Assembly (NCBI RefSeq): GCF_040712315.1
Contig: NC_134017.1
Location: forward strand, 18,258,001 to 18,322,000
Reading direction: 5' to 3'
Origin: Castanea sativa
Lineage: Eukaryota > Streptophyta > Magnoliopsida > Fagales > Fagaceae
DNA length: 64,000 nucleotides
Shown here: in pieces, positions 1 to 10,095 of the stretch
Position numbering within the stretch: the first letter of the stretch is position 1
How the letters are laid out: each line of letters begins with the position of its first letter
The notes under the pieces: model-generated
What the model was told of the DNA's origin: nothing
Database searches by the model: none
What the model saw: only the letters and a program-made list of their open reading frames with translations
Made by a program: the position numbers and the translations under genes

Positions 1-131
1 AGTTTAATCTTAGCTGAAATGATTAGATAAAATCATGATTACAATATATTATGTTAAAAAGATGAGTTATTCGAATTTCAAAATATATAAATTAATGTTG
101 CAACTTGCAAGCACTTTTAAACCTGCTTTTT

Positions 132-285
132 TTCACCACTGTACACTCTTGGTACGATGGTCACTCCACAAGTATAAGTGCTTGTGGGGTATAAGGCATA
201 AAGACTGGGGTTCAAGTCTCTAAGAGGAAGCTTCACACACATATACACTTAGATTAGGTTAGAGTAGAATTTTATCTTGTATCAA
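132..285 (+). mobile_element. tRNA-derived SINE-like insertion, copy 1
   Basis: A short non-coding insertion of about 154 bp is bracketed by a 13 bp direct repeat, AAACCTGCTTTTT, at 119-131 and 286-298. This is a clear target-site duplication. The body contains a GGGGTTCAAGTCTC motif near 207-220 that resembles a polymerase III B box, and it ends in a short A run. A related sequence lies at about 25300-25425, sharing the motif around 'agtataagtgcttgt' and 'gagcttcacacacata'. Together these point to a SINE family mobilised by LINE machinery. I see no clear A box, so the tRNA origin is inferred from the B box only. Confidence 0.72.
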
Positions 286-374
286 AAACCTGCTTTTTCT
301 AATCAATTTAAAAAAATGAATCCTATAAATCCCATTACCTTTTTATTTTTTTTAATTTTTTTTATACTTGATAA

Positions 375-1450
375 TAGCATTCCCATCAAGAGAGTCAAAT
401 TTTTTAGCATTTAACATCTCAAAACACTACTTTAACAATTTTAACACTTAATATTTTACAATATACCAAACATCAAATGTTCTATTTTTTTTACAATTTC
501 ATTTAAATATTATTATTTTTATTCTCTCACTATATTTCTTTCTCTCTCTATTCTTATCCATGTCTCTCTCTTTCTCGGAAGAAACCCACCACTTTCTTCT
601 CAATCCAAGCAAACCACAGCCACACCCATAGCTAACCATTACCGGCCACCACCACCAAAAAAAAAAAAAAAAAAAAACCACTAGCCGGCAGCCACCACAA
701 TCCCCAACCACCAAAATCACAAAACTTAAACCCACAACCTCATCACCATGCACCAACAACCGGAAAAAGAAAAACAACCCACCAAAATCACAAACCCGAA
801 CCCATTGTGAGACCCACGAACTGAGCCATGCATTTTCGCTAAGAAACACCACCGAGACCTATCGAGCAACCCAACAACACCAACCAAGACCCATCAACAA
901 CCCATCGTGCCACCAGACCCATCAACAACACCACTGAGACCTATCAAAACCGTCGCTGAGGCACCTTCGATACAAAACAACCAAGACCCACTAGCACCAA
1001 GACCCACCAAATCAGACCCACATCACCACCGTGGCAACCACCATTAGAATCACAAGTTACCTCCAAAAAAAAAAAAGAAAAAAAAAACCATAAAACTTCA
1101 ACACCACCACTACCACCGCGATTTATCAGTTGATGCCAGTGAAAGAGGAAAAGAGATAAGTAAGACCGGGGAGAGAAAAAGAAAGAAGAAAATGGAGAAG
1201 AGACCTATAAGAGAAAAAGAAAGAAGAGAATAGTGAGAGAGATCAGACTCGTGAGGAATAAAATAATATTTTTTTTTACAATCCAGTTATAGTTAGCTAT
1301 TATCAATGACAGATCATTGTAGTTGAATGCTAAAATATTTAGCATTTAGCATCTTTATTGTAGTCATGTTTTATGATTTGAGGTGTTAAAAATGCTAAAT
1401 GCTAAAAAATAGGATTTAGCATTTTTAACATCTTTGATGAGAATGCTCTA
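375..1450. mobile_element. Non-autonomous foldback/MITE-like element with long imperfect inverted ends
   Basis: The left end (TAGCATTCCCATCAAGAG) and the reversed right end (TAGAGCATTCTCATCAAAG) are imperfect inverted repeats. The similarity continues inward through TTTAGCATTT/TTTAACA motifs and CT-rich (left) versus GA-rich (right) tracts. The interior at about 580-1140 is strikingly C+A rich on the + strand (many CCACC, CAACC and AAAACC words) and has no convincing reading frame. A 117-residue frame on the minus strand here is a low-complexity artefact. No transposase is present. I could not fix the target-site duplication, so the superfamily stays open (hAT or Mutator are the usual candidates). 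Confidence 0.55.
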
Positions 1451-1699
1451 ATAGTCAATTTTATTCACCAAAAAAATAAAGAGGGATACATCAAGCTTTG
1501 GGTTGAGACCATCTCTAACTAAGGCAGTATTCATAGCAAAGGCCAAAACTGAGATCGCGACTGGCCCAAATTTCGTCAACTTGACATGGTGGTTGGGGAT
1601 ATATACTGGATAGTGAAGTAGTAGTAAGTAGTAACGTTCTTAAACCAAAATCTCTCATGCCTAACTAAATTTTAGTACTCCTTCAAAAATAAAGATGTG

Positions 1700-1905
1700 C
1701 CAACACGGTTAGTAGTCTAGAGGCAACCACCAGGCCAACAAGACTCTAGTCTTGGGTTCAAGTATCACCACTAACAGTGTATTGTAGTATTTTATATTCC
1801 ATCTCAATATAGAATAAGAGAGTACGGGTCTTGCTTGAAAGCAATTAGGATGTTACTATAGTTACATCTAGTTAGGAAAACTACACTGGTTACCTCTCCT
1901 AACCT
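1700..1905 (+). mobile_element. SINE-like sequence, second family
   Basis: The region carries GGGTTCAAGTATCAC at about 1754-1768, a B-box-like motif, after 'gtagtctagaggcaaccacc'. It ends near a T-rich run around 1900-1911. Imperfect direct repeats flank it: CAAAAATAAAGATG at about 1684-1697 and a close variant with a few extra A/T bases at about 1921-1937. The layout fits an old tRNA-derived SINE. It differs in sequence from the copies at 132 and 25300. Confidence 0.45.
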
Positions 1906-1937
1906 TTTTTTTTATTCACCCAAAAAATAAATAGATG

Positions 1938-2620
1938 AAGAAGAAGTAAATTTTAGTACTAATAAGTAAATTTATAGACAAAAGTTGAAATTGAGTGCTT
2001 TTAATTTTTTTTAAAAATTAAATTAATTTTCTTTTAAAATTAGTTTTAACTTATGGTGTTTGCTTATGATTATTACTTTTCAAAACTTAAATTAGTGAAA
2101 GTGAATGTTTATAAACCCGAACAATGAGATAAATATGAATTGGGATTTTTGTTATCCCAGTTCGTTGGCCCATTCTTTGGCAGCCTAGGCAACTTTGTTC
2201 TTTCACGGGGCCCACATCCATCCTATCTCCTCTTTATGTTCTTGTTTTCTCTCTAAATCTCCCTCGTGAGGTTTTTTATTCTTTTGTCTTCCTCACTATC
2301 AAGGCTTTAAAAATTGGACTGAGAACTGGAAAAAGGATATATTTCTGTTCTCTAGACCAATTTTTGTCCGACTATAGGGCAAAACCAATGATATTATAGA
2401 TCTATTAATGAATAATTTTATATTATATAAATAATAACATAAATATATAATAAATTTATAATCAATAATATTTATCGAAAAAATGTTTAGTAAAATTTAA
2501 TGATTTTGAAGCGAGTTTACACATCTTACACGGTGTTTGAAATAGAGTGGGGTGTGGTCACCTTATATGAATCTTTAAAGATGTGTTTGTTTGTTTATAG
2601 AATTGGGAAAAACACAGTTT
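1938..2620. other. Intergenic AT-rich DNA, nothing recognised
   Basis: Roughly 680 bp of AT-rich sequence with no supportable reading frame, RNA gene or repeat boundary. A short frame around 2500-2703 lacks codon structure and overlaps the direct-repeat copy described next. Confidence 0.6.
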
Positions 2621-2851
2621 TTATTAATCTTAATTTTTTTTTCAATATCAAGATTCTATTATTTCTAGTTAAATTTTTAAGGACATTTAGTGAAAAACTT
2701 TAAGGTAGCCAATACCCAAATCTGGGCAATTGTGCCGACCTATGATAATGACAATGGTGATGACGAAGAATTGGGAAACCTGCGAGTAAAGGCCCATAAT
2801 GAAAATCTACTCAATCTCTTCAATTGATGAGTGAGACTTCCTAATAGCTAT
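2621..2851 (+). repeat. Left copy of a local direct repeat, interrupted by gypsy element A
   Basis: This stretch matches 13980-14112 plus 15039-15125 on the other side of gypsy element A. Shared landmarks in order are 'acatttagtgaaaa', 'gtagccaatac', 'tatgataatgacaatg', 'ctcataatcaaaatc' (variant) and 'ctcttcaattgatgagtgagact' (variant). Once the 11.09 kb element and its 5 bp duplication are removed, the two copies lie about 250 bp apart in direct orientation. They therefore formed a tandem pair before the element landed. The last five bases (GCTAT, 2847-2851) are the element's target-site duplication. Confidence 0.7.
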
Positions 2852-3629
2852 TGTGGGGGGTAAAAATTCCTGAACAAACATTTGGGTTTTGAGCCTGATT
2901 GGCTGGTACCAGTTTATTTTTGATCAGGGCCTTTAGGCCCACAAGTCAATCTGCACTGTAAAGGTCCGAGGAGCTGTCCGAGGAGGAATGTCTCATCGGA
3001 CAGGCCCAGCGATGACCTTGGGACTTGCTAAACGGGTTAAAGGCAAGCTTGTGGAAAAACTGATGGGTAGGAGGGTGATCCAAGCACTCTTTAGAAGTGA
3101 GGATGTGTGAGAAATATTTAAGGAAAAGGCTGTTACCACCACATTAAAGACCTTTCATCTACCTCCCTGGCCGCATTAATAGGGAAATGACCTCTGAACA
3201 GTAGGAGGCAGCCTCCCTGCTATTTGTTTGAAGACTTCAAGGTGGCGGTGGAAGTGACAGGTATCTAGGGAGAAGATTTATATGACACGTGGATGAACCA
3301 GTGAAGGGGAAGTATATAATGAAACGAGAGAGGAAAGAGAAGGGGATCGACATTTCCTACTGAGAAAACAAAAACAGGAACTAAGAATTGTAAACTTAGG
3401 TATAGAAAGAGAATATTTATACAACTCGTCCTCGGCTTACGTCCGAAGAGATCCCTTTGTCATATTTGTTTATCATTTGCATAGATTGAGGCACTTTAGT
3501 CTGCTAATCAAATTTCCAACATCCCGAACCTAGATTTCAAATCCATACTCTGCAGATCTTATTGCATAAGGCTCATTGGGCCTGAGCCCAACACATGTTT
3601 TTGGGTCCGGATACAATTGTGCACTTACA
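2852..3629 (+). repeat. 5' LTR of gypsy element A
   Basis: Starts TGTGGGGGGTAAAAA and ends GTGCACTTACA. It is paired with 13164-13941 at equal length. A TATA-like TATATAAT at 3313-3320 probably marks the promoter for genomic RNA. Confidence 0.95.
3313..3320 (+). promoter_or_regulatory. Putative TATA box in 5' LTR of element A
   Basis: TATATAAT within the LTR, conserved in the 3' LTR at 13625-13632. Its place in the last half of the LTR suits a U3/R boundary. The function is inferred from position. Confidence 0.45.
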
Positions 3630-3631
3630 AT

Positions 3632-3649
3632 TGGCGCCGTCTGTGGGGA
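3632..3649 (+). promoter_or_regulatory. Primer binding site of element A (tRNA-Asp-like)
   Basis: TGGCGCCGTCTGTGGGGA starts two bases after the 5' LTR. The first nine bases match the complement of the plant tRNA-Asp 3' end (TGGCGCCGT). Three later positions differ from a perfect tRNA-Asp site. The same TGGCGCCGTCTGTGGG core occurs in element B, so the mismatches are a family trait. Confidence 0.8.
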
Positions 3650-3675
3650 TCTAGCGTTGAAGGAATTGGAACATC

Positions 3676-5686
3676 ATGGCAGGCTTGGGTTCGCATCATG
3701 CAGCATCTCAAGGATCACAGCCCGAAGATCTTTTTGAGCGTCTTGAGCACCGGAGGGATCGAGAAGGAAGTGTTCATACCGTATATCCTGGCGCGAGTCA
3801 TACATGCGGTAGAGGCAATGCCACCCATGAGAATGATGCCAAGGGCATGTGGAGGGAGATTGACCACCTCAGGAAGAAGCTGCACCGTGTCAAATGAAGA
3901 CGGGCTTCACCCCCACCTAATCCTTCTTTAGGGGAATCCCGGGGAAACAGTTACAGTTCAAGGTCCAGGACTCTCCCCATCGAAACCTTCTCTTGCGAAG
4001 AGGATGACCTATCGAGTCTTAGGCATCGGAAACTCCCTTCCAGGGGCTTGGGGAACGACGCTATGAGCCGAGCGTTACACCAACTCTCCAAATCGCCCTT
4101 CTCACGCAGGATTGAGAATGGAAGGCTCCCTAGGCGGTTCACCCAGCCCACCTTCACCATTTATAATGGCCGGACAGACCCGGTGGAACATGTGAGCCAC
4201 TTTAATCAGAGGATGGCGGTGCATTCTCACAACGAAACCTTGATGTGCAAAGTCTTTCCTTTTAGCTTGGGACCTGTTGCTATGAGATGGTTCAATGGTC
4301 TAAAGTCAGGGTTTGTCAGTTCGTTCAGGAAACTTACTAGGGCATTCGCGTCTCAGTTCATTACATGCAGCAGAGTTCCTTGACCGTTAGACTTGCTATT
4401 ATCTATGGCCATGAGAGAGGGTGAGACGTTGAAAGCATACTCCGACAGGTATTGGGAGATGTTCAACGAGATAGATGGAGATTTTGACGAGGTGGCGATC
4501 AATACCTTTAAAGTAGGCTTTCCCACTGACCACGACTTGAGGAAATCCTTGACCAAAAAGCCCGTACGGAGTATACGTCGCCTCATGGACCGTATTGACG
4601 AGTACAAAAGGGTTAAGGAAGATCAACAGCAGGGTAAGGGTAAGGCGAAGGTTATCCCGCAGGAGAGAAGGGATTTCAGGTCGGACAGGTATCGTAACAA
4701 TAAGCCGAAGAGAGATTACTCTGGGCAGTCTGGCTCAGCCACTCCTCAAGCAGTTAACACTGTATTCCGAGAACCAGTGCACCAACTACTGGAGAAAGTC
4801 CGTAAGGAACCCTACTTCAGATGGCCTAGTAAGATGGCGGGGGACCCTACGAAGCGGAATCAGAATCTTTTTTTCTAGTACCATCAAGATGTGGGTCATA
4901 CTACCGAGAAGTGTCGGACCCTCTGGAACCATCTGGAACAACTTGTTAGCGAAGGGAAATTGAAGCAGTACCTGTACCAACCTAATGGACAAGGCAGTCA
5001 GTCAGGTTCAAATAATCAGAAGAACAATTCATCTCGGCTACCCTTGGGAATAATTAACGTTATCTTCGCTGCACCTGGTAGGACCGGTTCTTTTCCTACC
5101 AGGGTGATGGTGGTTGCACATTCCCAGGCTGAGGAGTCAGGCTCGAATCCGAAGAGGATTAAGGGGAATGTGCCTGTCTTGGGATTCTCAAAGGAGGATA
5201 AGTTGGGACCATCCAACCCCATGATGACGCCCTAGTGGTCACTTTGAGGATAGGAAATTACGACGTCAAAAGGGTGATGATCGATCAAGGCAGCGGCACG
5301 GATATTATGTAACCTGACTTATTTAAGGGGCTAAGGTTGAAGCTGGAGGACCTCACTCCTTATGACTCGCCACTAATAAGCTTCGAAGGGAAGGCTATCA
5401 TACCAAAGGGGCAGATTTGATTGCCCGTACAGTTTGGCTCAGAAACGGTCGAGGTGGATTTTATTGTGGTTGACGCGTATTCCCCATACATGGCCATCCT
5501 TGCCAGGCCTTGGTTGCACGCTTTGGGTGTGGTCTCCTCGACTTTGCATGTTAAAGTAAAATTCCCCTCGGGGGGATTCACCGAAGAAATTCTTGGCAGC
5601 CAAGTAGTGGCAAGGCAATGCATATCGGCTGCAGTACTGCATCAAGCCAAATCAGAGTCCTCAGCCTCGGTTATGAAGGACTTATA
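3676..5686 (+). pseudogene. gag: gag-protease region of gypsy element A, disrupted
   Basis: Encodes the particle protein and aspartic protease at the start of the polyprotein. ATG 3676 follows the primer site by a short leader and aligns with the gag start of element B. A retrotransposon gag domain spans about 4130-4380 (FTIYNGRTDPVEHV, MRWFNGL, FASQFITC). A degenerate zinc-knuckle motif ending in GHTTEKC follows near 4880-4920. The protease motif [10 protein letters not shown] lies at about 5279-5308, with DQG where most retroviral-type proteases have DTG or DSG. Breaks include stops near 3895, at 4381 and near 4876, a one-base loss at about 5189-5195 that moves the frame, a TAA after the protease motif at about 5309, and a TGA near 5417. 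Element B is intact at several of these points. Confidence 0.88.
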
Positions 5687-5689
5687 GCA

Positions 5690-8600
5690 ATTAACGACTC
5701 TGGATGCGCCCGATGTGGTGACAGCAGAGGAAGCCATGTGTGAAGATTTAGAGAAGTTTCTGATAGCCGATGATCCCGAAAGGTTCTTTCAAGTTGGTGT
5801 ACGTTTACCACACTAAGAGAAGATGGAATTGGTGGAGTTTTTGAAGGACAACATCGATGTCTTTGCTTGGGATCCCAACAACGCTCCGGGGGCTGACCTA
5901 AGCTTAATATGTCATCATTTAAACGTCAACACTGCCATCGTGCCTAGGAGGCAGCCACCTCAGCGTTCCTATAAAGAGCATTCCGAGGCTGTTAAAGAAG
6001 AAGTGCTCAAGCTCAAAAGGGCTGGGGCTATTAAAGAAGTTTTCTACCCGGAGTGGTTGGCGCATACAATTGTGGTGAAAAAGAAGAACGGAAAGTGGAG
6101 AGTATGTGTGGACTTCACAGATTTAAACAAAGCCTACCCAAAGGACTCGTTCCCGATGCCACGCATCGATCAGCTTGTGGATGTCACGGTCGGACATCCT
6201 CGGATGAGCTTTTTAGATGTCTTCCAGGGCTATCACCACATTTCGTTGGCGGCGGATGATCAGGAGAAGACTGCCTTCATTACTCCAACAGGGAACTATT
6301 ACTATAAAGTGATGCCGTTCGGATTGAAGAATGCAGAGACTACTTACCAAAGGATGATGGGCAGAATGTTTGAGTCGCAACTTGGAAAGACCATTGAGGT
6401 ATATGTGGATGATATGGTAGTGAAGAGTAAGACAATACCCACGCACATAAAGGATCTGGATGACGCCTTTCAAATACTTAGAAAGTACAAGCTGCGCTTT
6501 AACGCCTCAAAGTGTTCTTTTGGGGTGGGTTCCGGAAGGTTCCTAGGCTATATGGTGACTCATAGAGGGATAGAGGTGAATCCGGCGCAGGTCAGGGCCA
6601 TCCAAGGCTTACAACCACCTCGGAATCCAAAGGAAGTTCAGAAGTTGATCGGAATGATCGTTGCTCTTAGCAGATTTATCTCTCGGTCAGCTGACCGGTG
6701 CAGACCTTTTTTCCAACTGTTAAATAAATGGAAAGGATTCCAATGGTCCGAGGAGTGCGCTTTAACTTTCCAGCGACTTAAGGAATATCTTTCCCGGCCA
6801 CCCATTATGTCTCGGCCGGCGGTTGATGAAGTCCTGTTTGCGTACCTAGCTGTGGCCGTCCATGCAGTCAGCCTGGTCCTTATAAGGGACGACGGCGAGG
6901 TGCAAAGACTGGTCTATTACGTCAACAAATCCTTGAATGAGGCTAAGGTGCGTTACTTGCCCTTGGAGAAGGCACTTCTGGACGTAGTCCATGCCATGCG
7001 AAAGCTTTCTCACTACTTCCAGTCCCACACCGTCGTGGTTTTGACCCAACTACCTCTCAAGTCGGTGTTACGAAGTGCTGACTACTCCGGAAGGGTAGCT
7101 AAGTGGGGAACTATTTTGGGAGCTTTTGATATCAAATACATGCCATGCACCTCGGTGAAGGGCCAGGTTCTTGCAGATTTGGTGGCGGAGTTTACTGAAC
7201 CATTGTTGGAAGAAACTGAAAATGAATCACACATGGATGAAAAATCAGTTGGCATGATCATGGACAAAGGACCTCTGATTTGGAAAGTGTTCGTTGATGG
7301 GGCAGCCAACTAGAGGGGGTCTGGTGTCGAACTTGTTTTGGTATCCCCTGAGGGAATTGTCTTTGAAAAATCATTGAGATTAGCGTTCTCGGTAACTAAT
7401 AATGAGGCCGAGTATGAAGCGGTCTTGGTCGGTATGAACATGGTGCGAAGGATGGGGGGAAAGGAAGTTCATATGTTCTCGGATTCTCAGTTAGTGGTTG
7501 GCCAGGTGATGGGGACCATGGAGGCTAGGGATCCAAGAATGCAGGAGTATCTGACCCAGGTCAAATGTTTACAATCAAAATTTGATTCTTTTATCCTTTC
7601 TCACGTTTCTAGAAGTGGAAACACACATGCAGACTCATTGGCCACCTTGGCGACATCCTCGGCTCAGTGTCTGCCTAGGATTATCCTCATTGAAGACTTG
7701 CTAGAACCCACTTTGACCACTGTAAGGGCCGTCCGTATCCACCTGATAAGGCCTGGACCTAGCTGGATTGACCCTGTGGTATCTTTTCTAAAAAACGACG
7801 TTCTTCCCGAGGACAAGTTTGAGGCAGATAAGATCCGTGGAAAGGAGCCTCGTTTTTGGCTATCCGAGGATCAGAAATTGTATAAACGCTCCTTCTTCGG
7901 ACCATACTTGTTATGTGTACACCCTGAGTCAACGGAGGCACTTTTGGAAGAATTGCATGAGGGAATTTGCGGAAGCCATACTGGGGGAAGGTCCTTAGCT
8001 CATAGGGCTCTGACTCAGGGATATTGGTGGCCTAATATGCAGAGGGAAGCTCAGGATTACGTAAGAAAGTGTGGCCAATGCCAAAGGTTCACTCCCAACA
8101 TTCATTAGCCTGGGGGAGTCCTTAATCCTTTGACCAGTCCTTGACCTTTCGCTCAATGGGAATTGGATATAGTAGGGCCTTTTCCGAGGGCTGTGGGAAA
8201 CAAAAGGTGGCTACTTGTGGGAGCTGACTACTTCACCAAGTGGGTCGAAGCTGAGCCCTTAGCAAATATTAGGGATATCGACTCCAAGAAGTTTATTTGG
8301 AAGAATATTATCACTAGATTTGGGGTACCCCACACACTTGTTTCAGATAATGGCGTACAATTTGATAGTAGAGCTTTTAGGAAGTATTGTAGTGATATGG
8401 GCATCATAAATAGATACTCCACCCCAGCTTATCCTCAGGGAAATGGGCAGGCCAAGGCCGTTAACAAGGTCATAGTCAGTGGACTCAAGAAGAGGCTGGA
8501 TGACGCGAAGGGTAGATGGGTAGAGGAGCTACCACATGTTTTATGGACGTATCGAACTACGCCATGCAAATCCATTGGAGAAACACCATTCTCTATGACT

Positions 8601-9001
8601 TATGGGGCCGAGGCAGTGATACCTTTAGAATCTGGTTTCCCCATGCTAAAGACGAGTTCTTTCAGTCCAGAAAATAACGACGGCCTCTTGGAGAAAAGCC
8701 TGGATATGGTTGAGGAACGGCGAGAGGCCGCTATGGTCCAAATGGCTTATTATTAGCAGAAACTTAAATGGGGGTATGATGCCCATGTGAAGCTAAGGCC
8801 ACTAGCGCCCATGATCTGGTGTTGAGGAAAGTTGTGGGTACTGCCAAAAACCCAACTTGGGGAAAGCTAGGACCAAATTGGGAAGGACCTTATCGGATCA
8901 TTTCTGTAGTAGGCATAGGATCATATCGGCTAGTTGATCTAGATGAAAAAATTGTACAACGCCCCTGGAATGTAAACAACCTTCGAAGGTATTATTATTA
9001 A
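5690..9001 (+). pseudogene. pol: pol of gypsy element A: RT, two RNase H domains, integrase; disrupted
   Basis: Continues the corrected gag frame, so the element encodes a single gag-pol polyprotein. RT covers about 5990-6700, with WRVCVDFTDLN near 6100 and the catalytic YVDD at about 6399-6410. A first RNase H-like region (about 6790-7190) lacks the usual acidic start. A second RNase H begins at VFVDGAAN (about 7288) and shows acidic residues in FVDGA, NNEAEYEA and FSDSQL. Integrase has an H-H-C-C zinc finger (about 7975-8085), acidic residues in GADYFTKW and SDNG, then GNGQAKAVNK, where Lys (AAG 8454-8456) sits 36 residues after the second Asp, the expected Glu position. A C-terminal domain ends at TAA 8999-9001; no chromodomain follows. 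In-frame TAG at about 7311, 8106 and 8754 and a late frameshift break it. Confidence 0.92.
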
Positions 9002-9059
9002 TAAAAAGTGCTTTTATCGTTCGTGGTTCAAATTATGAATATGTATTTGGGTTTATCTT

Positions 9060-9690
9060 TTACTATTTTTAAGTATCAAACAGAAACTTGGTGATGCAGT
9101 GTCCTCGGACAACATACCTTGTGGAAATTGATGTCTTATCATTTGTTAAACAGAACCTTAGTTATGTCGGGTCCACAGACCTTTTACTTTGGGAAAATTA
9201 ACATCTTAAGTTACAATTTTTAAGTATCAAATAGAAACTTGGTCATGCATGGTCCTCAGACCACATACCTTGTGGAAATTGATATCTTATTAAGTATCAA
9301 ACAGAAACTTGGTGATGCAGTATCCTCGGACAACATACCTTGTGGAAATTGATGTCTTATCATTTATTAAACAGAACTTTAGTTATGCCGGGTCCACAGA
9401 CCTTCTACTTTGGGAAAATTAACATCTTAAGCTACAATTTTTAAGTATCAAACAGAAACTTAGTCATGCATGGTCCTCGGACCACATACCTTGTGGAAAT
9501 TGATGTCTTATCATTTGTTAAATAGAACATTAGTTACGCCGGGTCAATAGACCTCCTACTTTGGTGAAATTAACATTTCAAGTTACAGATTCTAAGTATC
9601 AAACAAGAATTTGGGTATGTATGGTTCTCGGCCCACGTACCTTGTACAAATTGATATCGTACTTATCATTAGGACAAAGTTTATTTATGT
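9060..9690 (+). repeat. Dimeric minisatellite downstream of pol in element A
   Basis: About four units of roughly 150 bp start near 9067, 9218, 9441 and 9594, plus an extra half unit near 9292. Each unit holds two diverged halves of about 75 bp. One has 'tcctcggaccacataccttgtggaaattgat'-type sequence and the other 'gggtccacagaccttctactttgggaaaatta'-type sequence. The same dimer, reversed, occurs in element B at about 31985-33740. Tandem repeats in the 3' untranslated region are known for Tat-lineage elements. Confidence 0.85.
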
Positions 9691-10095
9691 TAGGTCCTTG
9701 AATACTTTACTTTAGAAATACTAGCAAAAATCCATGTCGTATTGATGTTGAGATGTTGATGAAGTATTTTGATCACTTTATGCCTCAAATTGTATCCTAA
9801 GTTAGGTTGGTAGTCATTCATCATTGTGTCACACATGTTATGTTCTCGAGGTGTAATTTGTAAAGTGTAAGCTAAGCATGTGTACTATTGTTTAAAGTTA
9901 TGATAGTTCAAATATTGAAAGTGGAGTTAGTTGTTCCACTCATTCATCTTTTTGTGCTGATGAGAACTCTTATATTAAAAAGTACAAGTCAAATAAAGAT
10001 TAAACAAGACAGTCTTTCATTGATTACTTCTGATGTACATTACAAAGAAAGTCTTTGTTACATAATAAAAAAGGGGAAAAGTCCTAGGCTCGGCC

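Noticed and set aside
207..220. Possible tRNA gene from the B-box-like motif
   Set aside because: No cloverleaf can be formed, and the target duplication and A tail show a SINE insertion.
499..852. 117-residue minus-strand reading frame
   Set aside because: It is low complexity (runs of Phe and Trp from A/C-rich DNA), lies inside a foldback element and matches no domain.
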